Origin: Desulfosarcinaceae bacterium
GTDB lineage: Bacteria > Desulfobacterota > Desulfobacteria > Desulfobacterales > Desulfosarcinaceae
NCBI GenBank assembly: GCA_030066015.1
Contig: JASJCL010000018.1
Coordinates: 62,001 to 126,000 of the forward strand
DNA length: 64,000 nucleotides
Reading direction: 5' to 3'
Made by a program: the position numbers and the translations under genes. Positions 25,779 through 33,947 of this stretch are shown one piece after another (position 1 is the first letter of the stretch; each line of letters opens with the position of its first letter). Under the pieces are notes generated by a model that was given only the letters and a program-made list of their open reading frames with translations, searched no databases and was not told where the DNA came from.

Positions 25779-27309
25779 CGGCCGCTCCCTCCGATGCGGG
25801 TCGCGCCTGGCCGCCCTTGCGCGCTCGCCATGCAGCGACCAGGGGCCACAGCAGACTCAGCAGGCTCATGGCGATGAGCACGCCGCTGATGGGGCGCATC
25901 ACCATGTAGAGGAACATATTGCCCGTAGCGCCGCCACTCAGCATGGACTGCACCAAGCCCTCCTCAACGAAAGGGCCCAGGATCAGCCCCAAAACGATGG
26001 GCGCCGGGTGAAAGTTGAGCTTCTTGGAGAAGAAGCCGATCAGGCCGAAGATGAACATGATCCACACATCGAGCATGTTGTTGCGGATGGCAAAGGCGCC
26101 CAGGACGGTCATGAAAATGATGGCCGGCGCCAGATAGCGCGAGGGGATGTTGACGATCCGGCAGAAGACCACCGAGCCAAAGCTCCCGATGAGGGTCACC
26201 AGAAAGGCCCCCACCATGAGGGCCATGATGAAGGCAAAGGTGATGTCGGCGTAAGCGCTGAAGAGTTCGGGACCGGGCCGCATACCGTGCAGCATCAGGG
26301 CGCCCAGGATGACGGCCGCCGGCGGCGAACCGGGGATGCCGAGGGTCAGCAGGGGAATCAGGGAACCGGGGGCCATGGCGCTATTGGCTGCCTCGCTGGC
26401 GGCGACGCCCTTGATGGTGCCCTTGCCGAACTGCTCCGGGTGTTTGTCCCACCGGCAGGCCTCGTTGTAGCTGACCATGCTGGCGATGTTGCCGCCCGCC
26501 CCCGGTGCGAAGCCGATCACGGTGCCAACGGTGGCCGAGCGGAGCATGAGGCCCGGTTTTCTAAGCAGGGCCACGATGGTTTCGCCAATAATGGCCAGTT
26601 TGGGTTTGACGGGAGCGTCGGTGTAGGCCGCCCGCCGCTGGCCAATAACGCTGGAGAGTATTTCCGGCAGGCAGAAGAAGCCGATCAGGGCAACGATTAG
26701 CTCCACCCCGCCCTGCAGTTCGGTATAGCCGAAGGTCAGGCGGATGTCGCCGCCCAACTCCGCCATTCCCACGGCCGACAGGATCATGCCGACGGTGCCG
26801 GCCAGAAACCCCTTGACCACGCTACCGCTGGACAGGGTGCTGATAATGGTGAGGCCGAAGATACCCAGCCAGAAGTACTCCGGTGGCCCGAATTTGAGGC
26901 TGATTTCGGCCAGCGGCGGTGCGGCCGCCGCCAGAACGAAATTGGCCACCAGGGAGCCGAAACTGGAGGCGAAGGCGGCGGTGACCAGGGCGTGTTGGGC
27001 CATCCCCTTCTGTGCCAAGGGAAAGCCGTCGAAAGTGGTGGCGATGGCCGCCGGCGTCCCAGGGGTGTTGATCAAAATGGCCGGGATGGCGTCACCGTAC
27101 ATGGCGCCCACGTAGATCCCGGCCAGCATGATCAGTCCGGCGGCGGGGCTCATGGTGAAGGTGAAGGGTACCAGCAGGGCCAGGCCCATGGTGGCCGTCA
27201 GGCCGGGCAGGGCCCCGAAGACGATGCCCATGAAGACACCGGCGAAGAGCAGCAGCAGATGCAACGGGAGAAACACTTGTGCCAGTCCAACGAATGCTGC
27301 TTCGAACAT
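25771..27309 (-). CDS. tctA: TTT transporter large membrane subunit (TctA family)
   Basis: 512 residues, about 12 helices, with the TctA signature GIYVGAMYGDAIPAILINTPGTPAAIATTFDGFPLAQKG and the mirrored half FAPGAGGNIASMVSYNEACRWDKHPEQFGKGTIKGVAASEAANSA, LLTLGIPGSPPAAVILGAL. The ATG at 27309 is chosen because TctA proteins start MFE...; a GTG four codons upstream lies on top of the ribosome site. Context (suyAB, larA-like) suggests sulfolactate or a related sulfonate as the cargo. Confidence 0.93.
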   Translation of the reverse strand: MFEAAFVGLAQVFLPLHLLLLFAGVFMGIVFGALPGLTATMGLALLVPFTFTMSPAAGLIMLAGIYVGAMYGDAIPAILINTPGTPAAIATTFDGFPLAQKGMAQHALVTAAFASSFGSLVANFVLAAAAPPLAEISLKFGPPEYFWLGIFGLTIISTLSSGSVVKGFLAGTVGMILSAVGMAELGGDIRLTFGYTELQGGVELIVALIGFFCLPEILSSVIGQRRAAYTDAPVKPKLAIIGETIVALLRKPGLMLRSATVGTVIGFAPGAGGNIASMVSYNEACRWDKHPEQFGKGTIKGVAASEAANSAMAPGSLIPLLTLGIPGSPPAAVILGALMLHGMRPGPELFSAYADITFAFIMALMVGAFLVTLIGSFGSVVFCRIVNIPSRYLAPAIIFMTVLGAFAIRNNMLDVWIMFIFGLIGFFSKKLNFHPAPIVLGLILGPFVEEGLVQSMLSGGATGNMFLYMVMRPISGVLIAMSLLSLLWPLVAAWRARKGGQARPASEGAADA

Positions 27310-27372
27310 GGTTCCGATCACCCTTTCCGGTGGGCGTCCGGTTGGTTCGGTCGCCCCTTCCGTGGGATCCCG

Positions 27373-28314
27373 CTATTTGAATTCAGCGACGACGGGTTTC
27401 CAGACCTCGATCTTCTCCTCGATATACGTTTTGGCGGCGGCGTGCCCCATGCTGACCGGCACGAAGCCATCATTCTTCATCTGGTCTTTGATGGTCGGAT
27501 CGTTGGCGATGTCCAAAAAGGCCTTTTCCAATATCTTGATGACGGCCATGGGGGTTTCCGGCGGCGCTCCGGCACCGCGGTCGATGGAGGCCAGCAGATC
27601 GAACTGCTTGCTTTTGAACGTGGGCACCTCGGGCATGTTGGGGAAAGGCGTTTCGGTGCCGAAGGCCAGCACACGGATCTTATCGGTATGCTGCACCAGA
27701 TCGTTGGAGTTGCCCCACATCGCCTTCACATGCCCGCCCAGAAAGGATGCGACCGCCTTGGCGGCCCCCTTTGCCGGGACGTAGGTCATCTCGATAGCGG
27801 CCATCTTACTGAACTGCAGATGGGCGATATGGTGCCCGCTCCAGGTGCCGCTGCCGCCGCAGGTGATGGCGCCGGGGTTTTGTTTGGCGTAGTCGATAAG
27901 GTCTTCCAGTGTCTGGAAGGGGCTCTCCTTCAGGACCGCCAGGCCGATCGGAGTGGCCTGAAAAATGGCAATGGGCACGAGGTCTGCGGTCTGGTAACCG
28001 GCGTTGCCGCGCGCCAGGGGCTGCAGGACGATGTGGGGAATATTGATGCCCGAAATAAAATGGCCATCCGGTTTCTGTTTGATCAGGGCCGCCCAGCCAA
28101 TGGAACCGCCGCCACCCGGTTTATACTGAATGACGACTTTCTGTCCGAGGGCTTTCTCCAGGAGTGGCTGCTGTCGACGGGCCTCCAGGTCGGATTGCCC
28201 ACCAGGGCCGAAGGGAATTTGGTAGGTAATGGCCTTTTCAGGGAACTCGGCCATGGCCGGCACCGCGCAAAGTGCCAGGCAGCAAATGAACAAGCGCAAT
28301 CCAAACTGTTTCAT
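27373..28314 (-). CDS. tctC: TTT transporter periplasmic binding protein (TctC family)
   Basis: 313 residues. A Sec signal peptide (MKQFGLRLFICCLALCAVPAMA) precedes a TctC/Bug fold with FPEKAITYQIPFGPGGQSDLEARRQQPLLEKALGQKVVIQYKPGGGGSIGWAALIKQKPDG and LEDLIDYAKQNPGAITCGGSGTWSG. AAGGA lies seven bases before the ATG. TTT binding proteins next to suyAB are known in sulfolactate utilisers (slcHFG), so this is the likely sulfolactate receptor. Confidence 0.92.
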   Translation of the reverse strand: MKQFGLRLFICCLALCAVPAMAEFPEKAITYQIPFGPGGQSDLEARRQQPLLEKALGQKVVIQYKPGGGGSIGWAALIKQKPDGHFISGINIPHIVLQPLARGNAGYQTADLVPIAIFQATPIGLAVLKESPFQTLEDLIDYAKQNPGAITCGGSGTWSGHHIAHLQFSKMAAIEMTYVPAKGAAKAVASFLGGHVKAMWGNSNDLVQHTDKIRVLAFGTETPFPNMPEVPTFKSKQFDLLASIDRGAGAPPETPMAVIKILEKAFLDIANDPTIKDQMKNDGFVPVSMGHAAAKTYIEEKIEVWKPVVAEFK

Positions 28315-28340
28315 GTGACTGTCCTTTCCCTGAAGGTGAA

Positions 28341-28364
28341 GACCGGCCCCGGCGGGGGCCGGTC
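28341..28364. other. Perfect 10-base-pair hairpin ahead of tctC
   Basis: GACCGGCCCC, loop GGCG, GGGGCCGGTC. No T-tract follows on the minus strand, so it looks like an intercistronic stability or attenuation element, not a full terminator. Confidence 0.55.
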
Positions 28365-28404
28365 TGTTATCCATTTTCCCGCGTACGGATCAGGCCCAAC
28401 GCTC

Positions 28405-28436
28405 GCGCCCGCTGCTGCTGGCCAGCAGTGGGCGCC
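28405..28436. other. Second hairpin in the suyB-tctC spacer
   Basis: GCGCCC...CTGCTG pairs with CAGCAG...GGGCGC. It starts five bases after the suyB stop and is followed by the perfect hairpin at 28341. Confidence 0.5.
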
Positions 28437-28440
28437 GATG

Positions 28441-29604
28441 TTACGCGCTCTCGTAGAGCTTGGTCAGTACGAACTCCTCGTGTCCCAGCACTTCCTGGGC
28501 CGTCAAGCGCCCCTCACAGGTACGGATCAGCAGATCGATGAGTTGATCGCCCGCCTCGTCGAGAGTCAATTCACCGCGCAGGATGGCCGAGCAGTCGTAG
28601 TCGATATGCTCGCTCATATCACCGGCGGTGCGCGGGTTGGCGGTGAGCTTTATCGTCGGCTCGATGGGATTGCCGATGATGTTGCCCTGACCGGTGGGGA
28701 AGAAGTGGGCCACGAAGCCGGCCGCCGCCCAGAGGGTGACCGCTTCGGCCGCGGCGCTGGAGGAATCCATGTACCACAGCCCCGGACCGGTGGGTGCCAC
28801 GGCCTTGTCCAGGGCGCCGACATACTTGCACACCTTGCCAATCTTCTGGATGTTGCCGAAGGCCTTCTCTTCGATGGTGGTGAGCCCGCCGGCGATATTG
28901 CCCTTCGTGGGTTGGCTGCCGGAGAGATCGTCGGTCTTGTTGCGGTCGATCATCTCGGCGTAGCGGTTGAACAGGAACATGAACTGCTCCGCCGCTTCAG
29001 GCGTGGCCGCGCGCTCCTTGACCAACATCTCCCCGCCGGTGACCTCGCTGGTCTCGCCAAAACTGCAAGTGCCGCCCATGGCCACCAGCTTGTCGAAGGC
29101 ATTGCCCACGGTGGGATTGGAGGCCAGCCCGGAGGTGGTGTCCGACTCGCCGCACTTGGTGGAGACCCAGATTTCGCTGAGGTCGCACGCCTCTCGCTTC
29201 AGCTCGCTGGCCCAGTGCATATACTCCTTGGCTTTCCAGCTAGCCATCTCAACGGTCTTGATTTCGCCGTGGCGTTCGATGCTGAAGCCGGTAACGGGCT
29301 TGCCGGTTTTGGCGATACCGTCGACGATGCGGTTGGTCCACTGGGGTTCAATGCCGATGACGACCACGGCGGCCACATTGGGGTTGGCGCCGGTGCCGAT
29401 CAAGGTGCGGAAGAACAGCTCCAAATCCTCACCGAATTGCAGCCGGCCATAGGCGTGGGGAATCGCTTTGGTGCCCTTGATATTGAAGGCCACCTTTTCA
29501 CAGGCGCTGTTGCTCAGGTCGTCCAAGGGCAGGATGACGACATGGTTGCGGATGCCGACGCGGCCATTTTCTCTTCTATAGGCCATCACTTTGGGATTGC
29601 TCAT
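28441..29604 (-). CDS. suyB: Sulfolactate sulfo-lyase large subunit (SuyB)
   Basis: 387 residues of the UxaA/altronate-dehydratase superfamily. The details match (2R)-sulfolactate sulfo-lyase beta subunits as I know them, not altronate dehydratase: [94 protein letters not shown] and the C-terminal [15 protein letters not shown]. The enzyme splits (R)-sulfolactate into pyruvate and sulfite. Start ATG 29604 has GAGGAG nine bases ahead and lies two bases after the suyA stop; an ATG at 29613 is on top of the ribosome site. If the substrate were another hydroxy acid the partner subunit would have to differ too. Confidence 0.88.
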   Translation of the reverse strand: MSNPKVMAYRRENGRVGIRNHVVILPLDDLSNSACEKVAFNIKGTKAIPHAYGRLQFGEDLELFFRTLIGTGANPNVAAVVVIGIEPQWTNRIVDGIAKTGKPVTGFSIERHGEIKTVEMASWKAKEYMHWASELKREACDLSEIWVSTKCGESDTTSGLASNPTVGNAFDKLVAMGGTCSFGETSEVTGGEMLVKERAATPEAAEQFMFLFNRYAEMIDRNKTDDLSGSQPTKGNIAGGLTTIEEKAFGNIQKIGKVCKYVGALDKAVAPTGPGLWYMDSSSAAAEAVTLWAAAGFVAHFFPTGQGNIIGNPIEPTIKLTANPRTAGDMSEHIDYDCSAILRGELTLDEAGDQLIDLLIRTCEGRLTAQEVLGHEEFVLTKLYESA

Positions 29605-29606
29605 GG

Positions 29607-29885
29607 TTACCATCTCCTCGTCTTGAGATTGTGGGTGTGAACGTGGGCGCCTTTTTTGATATCGGCCACAACGCGGCCAATATCGGCGCCGTATTTGATC
29701 ACCGAGCCGTCCACCGGATGATCGACCATGGCGATTTTGTGGCCCAGGGGAATGTCGTCGAGGGCGGCGACCTCCACCGGCTCCTGGGTGTCCATGTAAA
29801 GCCCTTTGGGCGTCTCGCCAGCCTTGATATCGACGGTGGCCACACCGACGCTATCGGCTTTTTCGTGGACTAGAAACTGAATCAT
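29607..29885 (-). CDS. suyA: Sulfolactate sulfo-lyase small subunit (SuyA)
   Basis: 92 residues, a SAF-type domain. The pattern [39 protein letters not shown] and the end [16 protein letters not shown] corresponds to SuyA (family end GDHVHVHNIKTKRW as I recall it). AAGGAGG precedes the ATG. Forms the lyase with SuyB, which starts two bases downstream. Confidence 0.88.
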   Translation of the reverse strand: MIQFLVHEKADSVGVATVDIKAGETPKGLYMDTQEPVEVAALDDIPLGHKIAMVDHPVDGSVIKYGADIGRVVADIKKGAHVHTHNLKTRRW

Positions 29886-29948
29886 TGCGTGTCCTCCTTC
29901 TATAGGTTGAAATACAACTTGGAGAAAAACTCCAACGTAAGCGATCCA

Positions 29949-31208
29949 TCAGAAAAAGTAGGTCGTGTTGGCGTAGGGGACCACCGCCACCTGGGGACGC
30001 CCCTCGAATGCGGCCACCCACTCCCCGATGATGCGGGCGGGTTCGGCCGCGCGCAGGTGGCATTGGCCCATGATGCCGGGGTCCAGGTCGGAGAATACCG
30101 CCACGTCATAGTCCACCAAGGTGCGACCGAAGAGGTAGGCCTTGTGGGCACCCATAGTGAAACCCAGCTGTTTGAAATCTTCCAGCACTTCGGCCGGCGA
30201 GGCAAATTGGCAGACGTAATCGAAGTAGACGTCGTCCCCGATCCCCTGCTGGCAAGCCGCCAGAAGTAAAATCTTGCCCCCCTTTTTCACCGCCCGTGAG
30301 CAGAGATTGAGGCCTTTTTGCGCCTGGTAGAGAACGTTGTCTTTGGGGGCACCGCCGCAGGAGGCAATGACGATGTCGAACTTGCTGTCGACCGAGACAC
30401 CGTAAAGCTCGGCGCAGGTCTGGGCGCCTTCGAGAAGCACAGCGTCGGGATCGCCGGCCAGTAGACGAACCACCCGCTTATCGGCGTCCAAGACCACGTT
30501 GACGGCGAAATCGATCCCGATGAGGTGTCCCGCCTCGTTGAGGTCTTCGCGCACCGGGTTGCCGGCGAGCTGCCCCACCTCGGCGTTGGCCCCGAACATC
30601 AGGCTGTGGTTGTGCTGAATCGTCTCCGGCGCGCCGCAGCCGATCACCACCCCTTTGGCCCCCCCGGTAAATCCGACAAACTGGTGGGGATCGATCTGGC
30701 CGATCGAAATCATGAAATCGGCTGCAGCCAGGGCGGCATTGATCTTGACCGGTGTGCCGCGGCGGGTGACGCCAAATGCCGCCATCCGGGCGTTGTGCGC
30801 ATCGTGGGCGAGGATGGTACACCCCGGTACCAGGGCGTCAGGCAGCAGCCTGGCCTGCGCCTCGCGATCCAGCGGCGGATGCAGCCCCCCACCGATGAGG
30901 ATGACCAGGTCGGCCGGCTTCAGCTTCGGCAATGCGGTAAAAATCTGCCGCGCAATTCCGGGGAGCAGCTCTTTGACCGGCGTCGGACGGGTGTCGTCCG
31001 GTATGACGATGGCGACCCGTTCCGGAGCGCTTTGCCGAAGGCGGTCGCCGAGGGCGGCACTATTCAGCGGTGCCGTCAGCGACGTCTCGAGCGTCGTCGT
31101 CAGTGCACCGAGCACCGGCACCTGGTCGGGCTGCAACAGCCTGACGTCGGCTTTATCGGGGATGTGGACGGATTTAACCCCTTGGCCGTACTTGAGATCG
31201 ACTTGCAT
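29949..31208 (-). CDS. LarA-family nickel-pincer racemase, candidate sulfolactate racemase
   Basis: 419 residues, lactate racemase (DUF2088) family. It has the DDTRPTP loop, GGGLHPP (His110), DPHQFVGFTGGAKG (His175 and Lys185, the residue that holds the nickel-pincer nucleotide) and HNH (His201), equivalent to LarA His108, His174, Lys184 and His200. It is the first gene of the suyAB operon. Sulfolactaldehyde made by sulfoglycolysis is (S), but SuyAB cleaves the (R) acid, so a 2-hydroxyacid racemase is just what would be needed here; the specificity is inference. The cofactor genes larB/C/E are not in the window. Ribosome site is weak (AGGC). The start was set at the ATG after a sigma-54 promoter. 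Confidence 0.85.
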   Translation of the reverse strand: MQVDLKYGQGVKSVHIPDKADVRLLQPDQVPVLGALTTTLETSLTAPLNSAALGDRLRQSAPERVAIVIPDDTRPTPVKELLPGIARQIFTALPKLKPADLVILIGGGLHPPLDREAQARLLPDALVPGCTILAHDAHNARMAAFGVTRRGTPVKINAALAAADFMISIGQIDPHQFVGFTGGAKGVVIGCGAPETIQHNHSLMFGANAEVGQLAGNPVREDLNEAGHLIGIDFAVNVVLDADKRVVRLLAGDPDAVLLEGAQTCAELYGVSVDSKFDIVIASCGGAPKDNVLYQAQKGLNLCSRAVKKGGKILLLAACQQGIGDDVYFDYVCQFASPAEVLEDFKQLGFTMGAHKAYLFGRTLVDYDVAVFSDLDPGIMGQCHLRAAEPARIIGEWVAAFEGRPQVAVVPYANTTYFF

Positions 31209-31260
31209 GGTCTGCCTGTTGGTCGTCTGACGAGGGATGGGGTGAATCTGAAGGGAGAGA

Positions 31261-31278
31261 GTGCAAGGATGCGGCCAA
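31261..31278 (-). promoter_or_regulatory. Sigma-54 (-24/-12) promoter of the larA-suyAB operon
   Basis: Minus-strand TTGGCCGCATCCTTGCAC: GG and GC are separated by exactly ten bases and both boxes (TGGC, TTGCA) fit the sigma-54 consensus. The transcript would start near 31252, giving a leader of about 45 bases before the larA-like ATG. A sigma-54 activator is encoded divergently next to it. Confidence 0.75.
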
Positions 31279-31353
31279 GGCAAGAGCGGGCCACATCTCT
31301 CTGTTATCATTTCGCATGTCGGCATGGGCCACACGCCGTGGCCAACTTTTGGG

Positions 31354-31367
31354 GACCAATATTGGTC
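31354..31367. promoter_or_regulatory. 14-base palindrome, likely activator-binding site
   Basis: GACCAATATTGGTC, a perfect inverted repeat about 100 bases upstream of the predicted sigma-54 transcript start. This is the usual distance for an enhancer site of the divergently encoded activator. Confidence 0.6.
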
Positions 31368-31488
31368 ATTGTGGCAACTATTGGACTTGATAAGGGGTCT
31401 CGATTCTGCCATCAAGGGGGGAGAATCGATCCACCGCCGCCGTCAACTGGATGCGCCCCCACGCATCCCTCGAACCGGGAGCCGGCCG

Positions 31489-33039
31489 ATGCAATGGAGC
31501 CTTGCCACACGGCACAAGATGCTGCTCGAAATCACCAATGCGGTGATCTCCAAGACCTCCAGCCAGGCGTTTTTCAACGCCCTGGCCAGAGAGGTGACCA
31601 AACACATTCCCTGCGACCGCCTGAGCATCAACCTGTATGACGAGGACAGCCAGTCCTTGAAGTACTTCACGGCGGCGGAGGGCATCGATCCGAAAAGCCT
31701 CTCCAATCTGAAGCAGCGTCCCCTGGTGAAGGGCCTCATCGCCAAAATGGCCATCCAGTCGCGCCAGCCCGTCATCATCGACGATCTGTCGCGCTATAAG
31801 GAGTCCTTTACCATTGCCCAATTGGTGGCGGCGGGCCTGAAATCGACGATGGCGTTTCCCCTCATCGTGCGCCGCCAGGTTCTCGGCACCCTGCACTTCT
31901 CCTTCAAGGCCATCCCCCAGCACCTCTCCGAGCTGACCGAGGTGCTCACCGAGGTGTCCAAGCAGGTGGCCATCGCTGTGGACACCTTGGTGGCATATAA
32001 CCGGCTGCGCCAGGAAAAGCAGCATTTGGAGCGGGAAAAGCGGTATCTCATCGGGGGGGCCGCGGAGTACCAGCTAGAACACTTCACTTACGCCTCCAAG
32101 GAGATGACCGAGATCATGGGGCTCGCCAAACGGGTGGCCGACATCGACGCGCCGGTCTTCATCACCGGTGAAACCGGTACCGGGAAGGACTACCTGGCGC
32201 GCTATATCCACCAGATCAGCCCGCGCAACGACCACCTCTTCGTCAAGGTCAATTGCCCCGCCATCCCCCCCACCCTTTTCGAGAGCGAACTTTTTGGACA
32301 CGCCCGAGGCGCCTTCACCGGCGCCGACGCCCGCCGGGTAGGCCGCTTCGAGATGGCCGACCGCGGTACGGTCTTCCTGGACGAGATCGGTGAGCTGCCG
32401 GCCGTGATGCAGGCCAAGCTGCTGCAGGTGCTGCAGGAACGATGCTTCGAGCGCGTGGGCGACAGCAAACCCATCGAGGCCAACTTCCGCTTGCTGGCGG
32501 CCACCAACCGCGATCCGGAAGCGAGCATCCGGGAGGGCCGACTGCGCAAGGATCTCTACTACCGCCTCAATCTGATCCACATCCATCTGCCGCCGCTGCG
32601 CCAGCGCCAGGGTGACGTTCCCCTGCTGATTGAACACATCACCCGGCGCGAGGCGGCCCAGATCAACCGACCGGCCCCCCATTACACGGCGCGCGCCATC
32701 GACCTGCTCAGCGCCTATCACTGGCCCGGCAATATTCGAGAACTGAAAAATCTCTTGAAACGGATGATCATTCTGAAGCCAGGCAAGACCATCGATCTCC
32801 AGGACGTGGAGAAGATGATCGACAGCGCCGGAGTGCAATCATCCGGCGTTTCCGGCGACATCCCGACACTGGCGGCATCCGAACGCCAGACCATCGAACG
32901 GGCCCTGGTGGCCAGCAAGGGCGTGATCGGGGGGGCGCAGGGCGCCGCCCGTCTGCTGGGGGTGCCGCGCTCCACTTTGAATTACCGCATGAAGAAATAT
33001 GGCATTCGACCGAGCAAGACGGTGGTGCTGGCGCCTTAG
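31489..33039 (+). CDS. Sigma-54-dependent activator (GAF, AAA+, Fis-type HTH)
   Basis: 516 residues. N-terminal GAF sensor domain (about 8-170), a linker helix (about 172-188), an AAA+ domain with Walker A GETGTGKD (227-234), the sigma-54 contact loop GAFTGA (274-279) and VFLDEIGELP (295-304), then a Fis-type helix-turn-helix (about 470-510; GGAQGAARLLGVPRSTLNYRMKKYGI). GGGAG precedes the ATG at 31489; the frame is open further upstream but without family similarity. It is divergent from the larA-suyAB operon, which has a sigma-54 promoter, so that operon is its likely target; the GAF ligand may be sulfolactate or sulfite-related. Confidence 0.93.
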   Translation: MQWSLATRHKMLLEITNAVISKTSSQAFFNALAREVTKHIPCDRLSINLYDEDSQSLKYFTAAEGIDPKSLSNLKQRPLVKGLIAKMAIQSRQPVIIDDLSRYKESFTIAQLVAAGLKSTMAFPLIVRRQVLGTLHFSFKAIPQHLSELTEVLTEVSKQVAIAVDTLVAYNRLRQEKQHLEREKRYLIGGAAEYQLEHFTYASKEMTEIMGLAKRVADIDAPVFITGETGTGKDYLARYIHQISPRNDHLFVKVNCPAIPPTLFESELFGHARGAFTGADARRVGRFEMADRGTVFLDEIGELPAVMQAKLLQVLQERCFERVGDSKPIEANFRLLAATNRDPEASIREGRLRKDLYYRLNLIHIHLPPLRQRQGDVPLLIEHITRREAAQINRPAPHYTARAIDLLSAYHWPGNIRELKNLLKRMIILKPGKTIDLQDVEKMIDSAGVQSSGVSGDIPTLAASERQTIERALVASKGVIGGAQGAARLLGVPRSTLNYRMKKYGIRPSKTVVLAP

Positions 33040-33146
33040 GCCGTTGCGGTCGCGCCATTCAGGGATGCGTCCGCCGCAACCCCGCCCCCCGCGCGCCCGT
33101 GGACGGCGGGCCGAGTCCCAACAGGGGTCCGCCAGCTTGGGCGGGA

Positions 33147-33947
33147 CTACTTCGCAGCGGCCGCAACGGACGCCGGTATGACCTGGGAGATGTTGTTGGC
33201 CGAGATGATCTCACGCAGCTTTTGGGGGGGCTCGCGGTCGGTGACCAGGCAGGCAATCTCACTGAGGCGCCCCACCTGGGCGATGGCGCTCTTGCCGAAC
33301 TTGGTGCCATCGGTCACCAGAATCACTTCGCGGGCGTTGCCCATCATGCGGTTCATCAGCATCGCCTCTTCGTAGTCGTAGTCGAGCAGCAGCCCCTCTT
33401 CCGAAATGGCGCCGATGCCCATGAGGAGATATTCGGCCTGGAAATTGGAGACAAACTCGATGGCCGCCTGCCCCACCAGGCCGCCGTTGTGGTGGCGCAC
33501 CCGTCCGCAGGGCATGAGGAGCTCGATCTCCCGGTTGCTGTAGAGATGCATGGCGGCGTGGATGTTGTTGGTGATGACGCAGAGATTGGAGAGCCGCGAG
33601 AGCTCCTGGGCCACGATCTCCATGGTCGATCCGCCCGAGATGAAGAGCGAGGAGCTGGGTCGGATCAAGGCGGCAACCGCTTCGGCCAGGCGGCGCTTTT
33701 CGTCCAGCATGGAGATGCGGCGCACATCGTAGCTAAGGTTGACCAGACTTGACACCGAACCGGCGCCCCCGTGATGGCGGGTCACCAGGTTGTTCTTGCT
33801 CAGCGCCAGGATATCGCGCCGGATGGTCTGGGTGGAGACCTGGTATTTTTCGGCGAGGAACTCGATGCTGGCGTAGCCGCGTTGGTTGACCAGCTTGGCG
33901 ATCCCCTCGCGCCGGTCGGCCACCTTGGTGTTGGCGTCGGTCTTCAT
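33147..33947 (-). CDS. DeoR-family transcriptional regulator of the sugar operon
   Basis: 266 residues: N-terminal DeoR helix-turn-helix (about 12-66; GYASIEFLAEKYQVSTQTIRRDI, RHHGGAG) and a sugar-phosphate-binding DeoR C-terminal domain (SLFISGGSTMEIVAQ, NIHAAM, GLLLDYDYEEAMLMNRMM, LVTDGTKFGKSA). Last gene of the minus-strand sugar operon; its ATG overlaps the GH31 stop by four bases. In E. coli the sulfoquinovose cluster is also controlled by a DeoR regulator (YihW/CsqR), so a phosphorylated or free sulfosugar effector is possible. Confidence 0.9.
   Translation of the reverse strand: MKTDANTKVADRREGIAKLVNQRGYASIEFLAEKYQVSTQTIRRDILALSKNNLVTRHHGGAGSVSSLVNLSYDVRRISMLDEKRRLAEAVAALIRPSSSLFISGGSTMEIVAQELSRLSNLCVITNNIHAAMHLYSNREIELLMPCGRVRHHNGGLVGQAAIEFVSNFQAEYLLMGIGAISEEGLLLDYDYEEAMLMNRMMGNAREVILVTDGTKFGKSAIAQVGRLSEIACLVTDREPPQKLREIISANNISQVIPASVAAAAK

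Noticed and set aside
28441-29604. Altronate dehydratase (UxaA) as the name for the large lyase gene
   Set aside because: The superfamily is right, but the gene pairs with a SuyA-type small subunit and carries SuyB-specific stretches; no uronate genes are near.
26992-29640. Very long rightward open frame (about 880 codons) across the TTT/suy genes
   Set aside because: It is antisense to tctA, tctC and suyB, which have clear family motifs, ribosome sites and operon spacing. Long antisense frames are expected at this GC content; the same applies to most long frames opposite genes throughout the window.
29921-29937. Terminator between larA-like gene and suyA
   Set aside because: TTGGAG/CTCCAA is only six pairs and the T-run lies in the loop, so transcription into suyA should continue.
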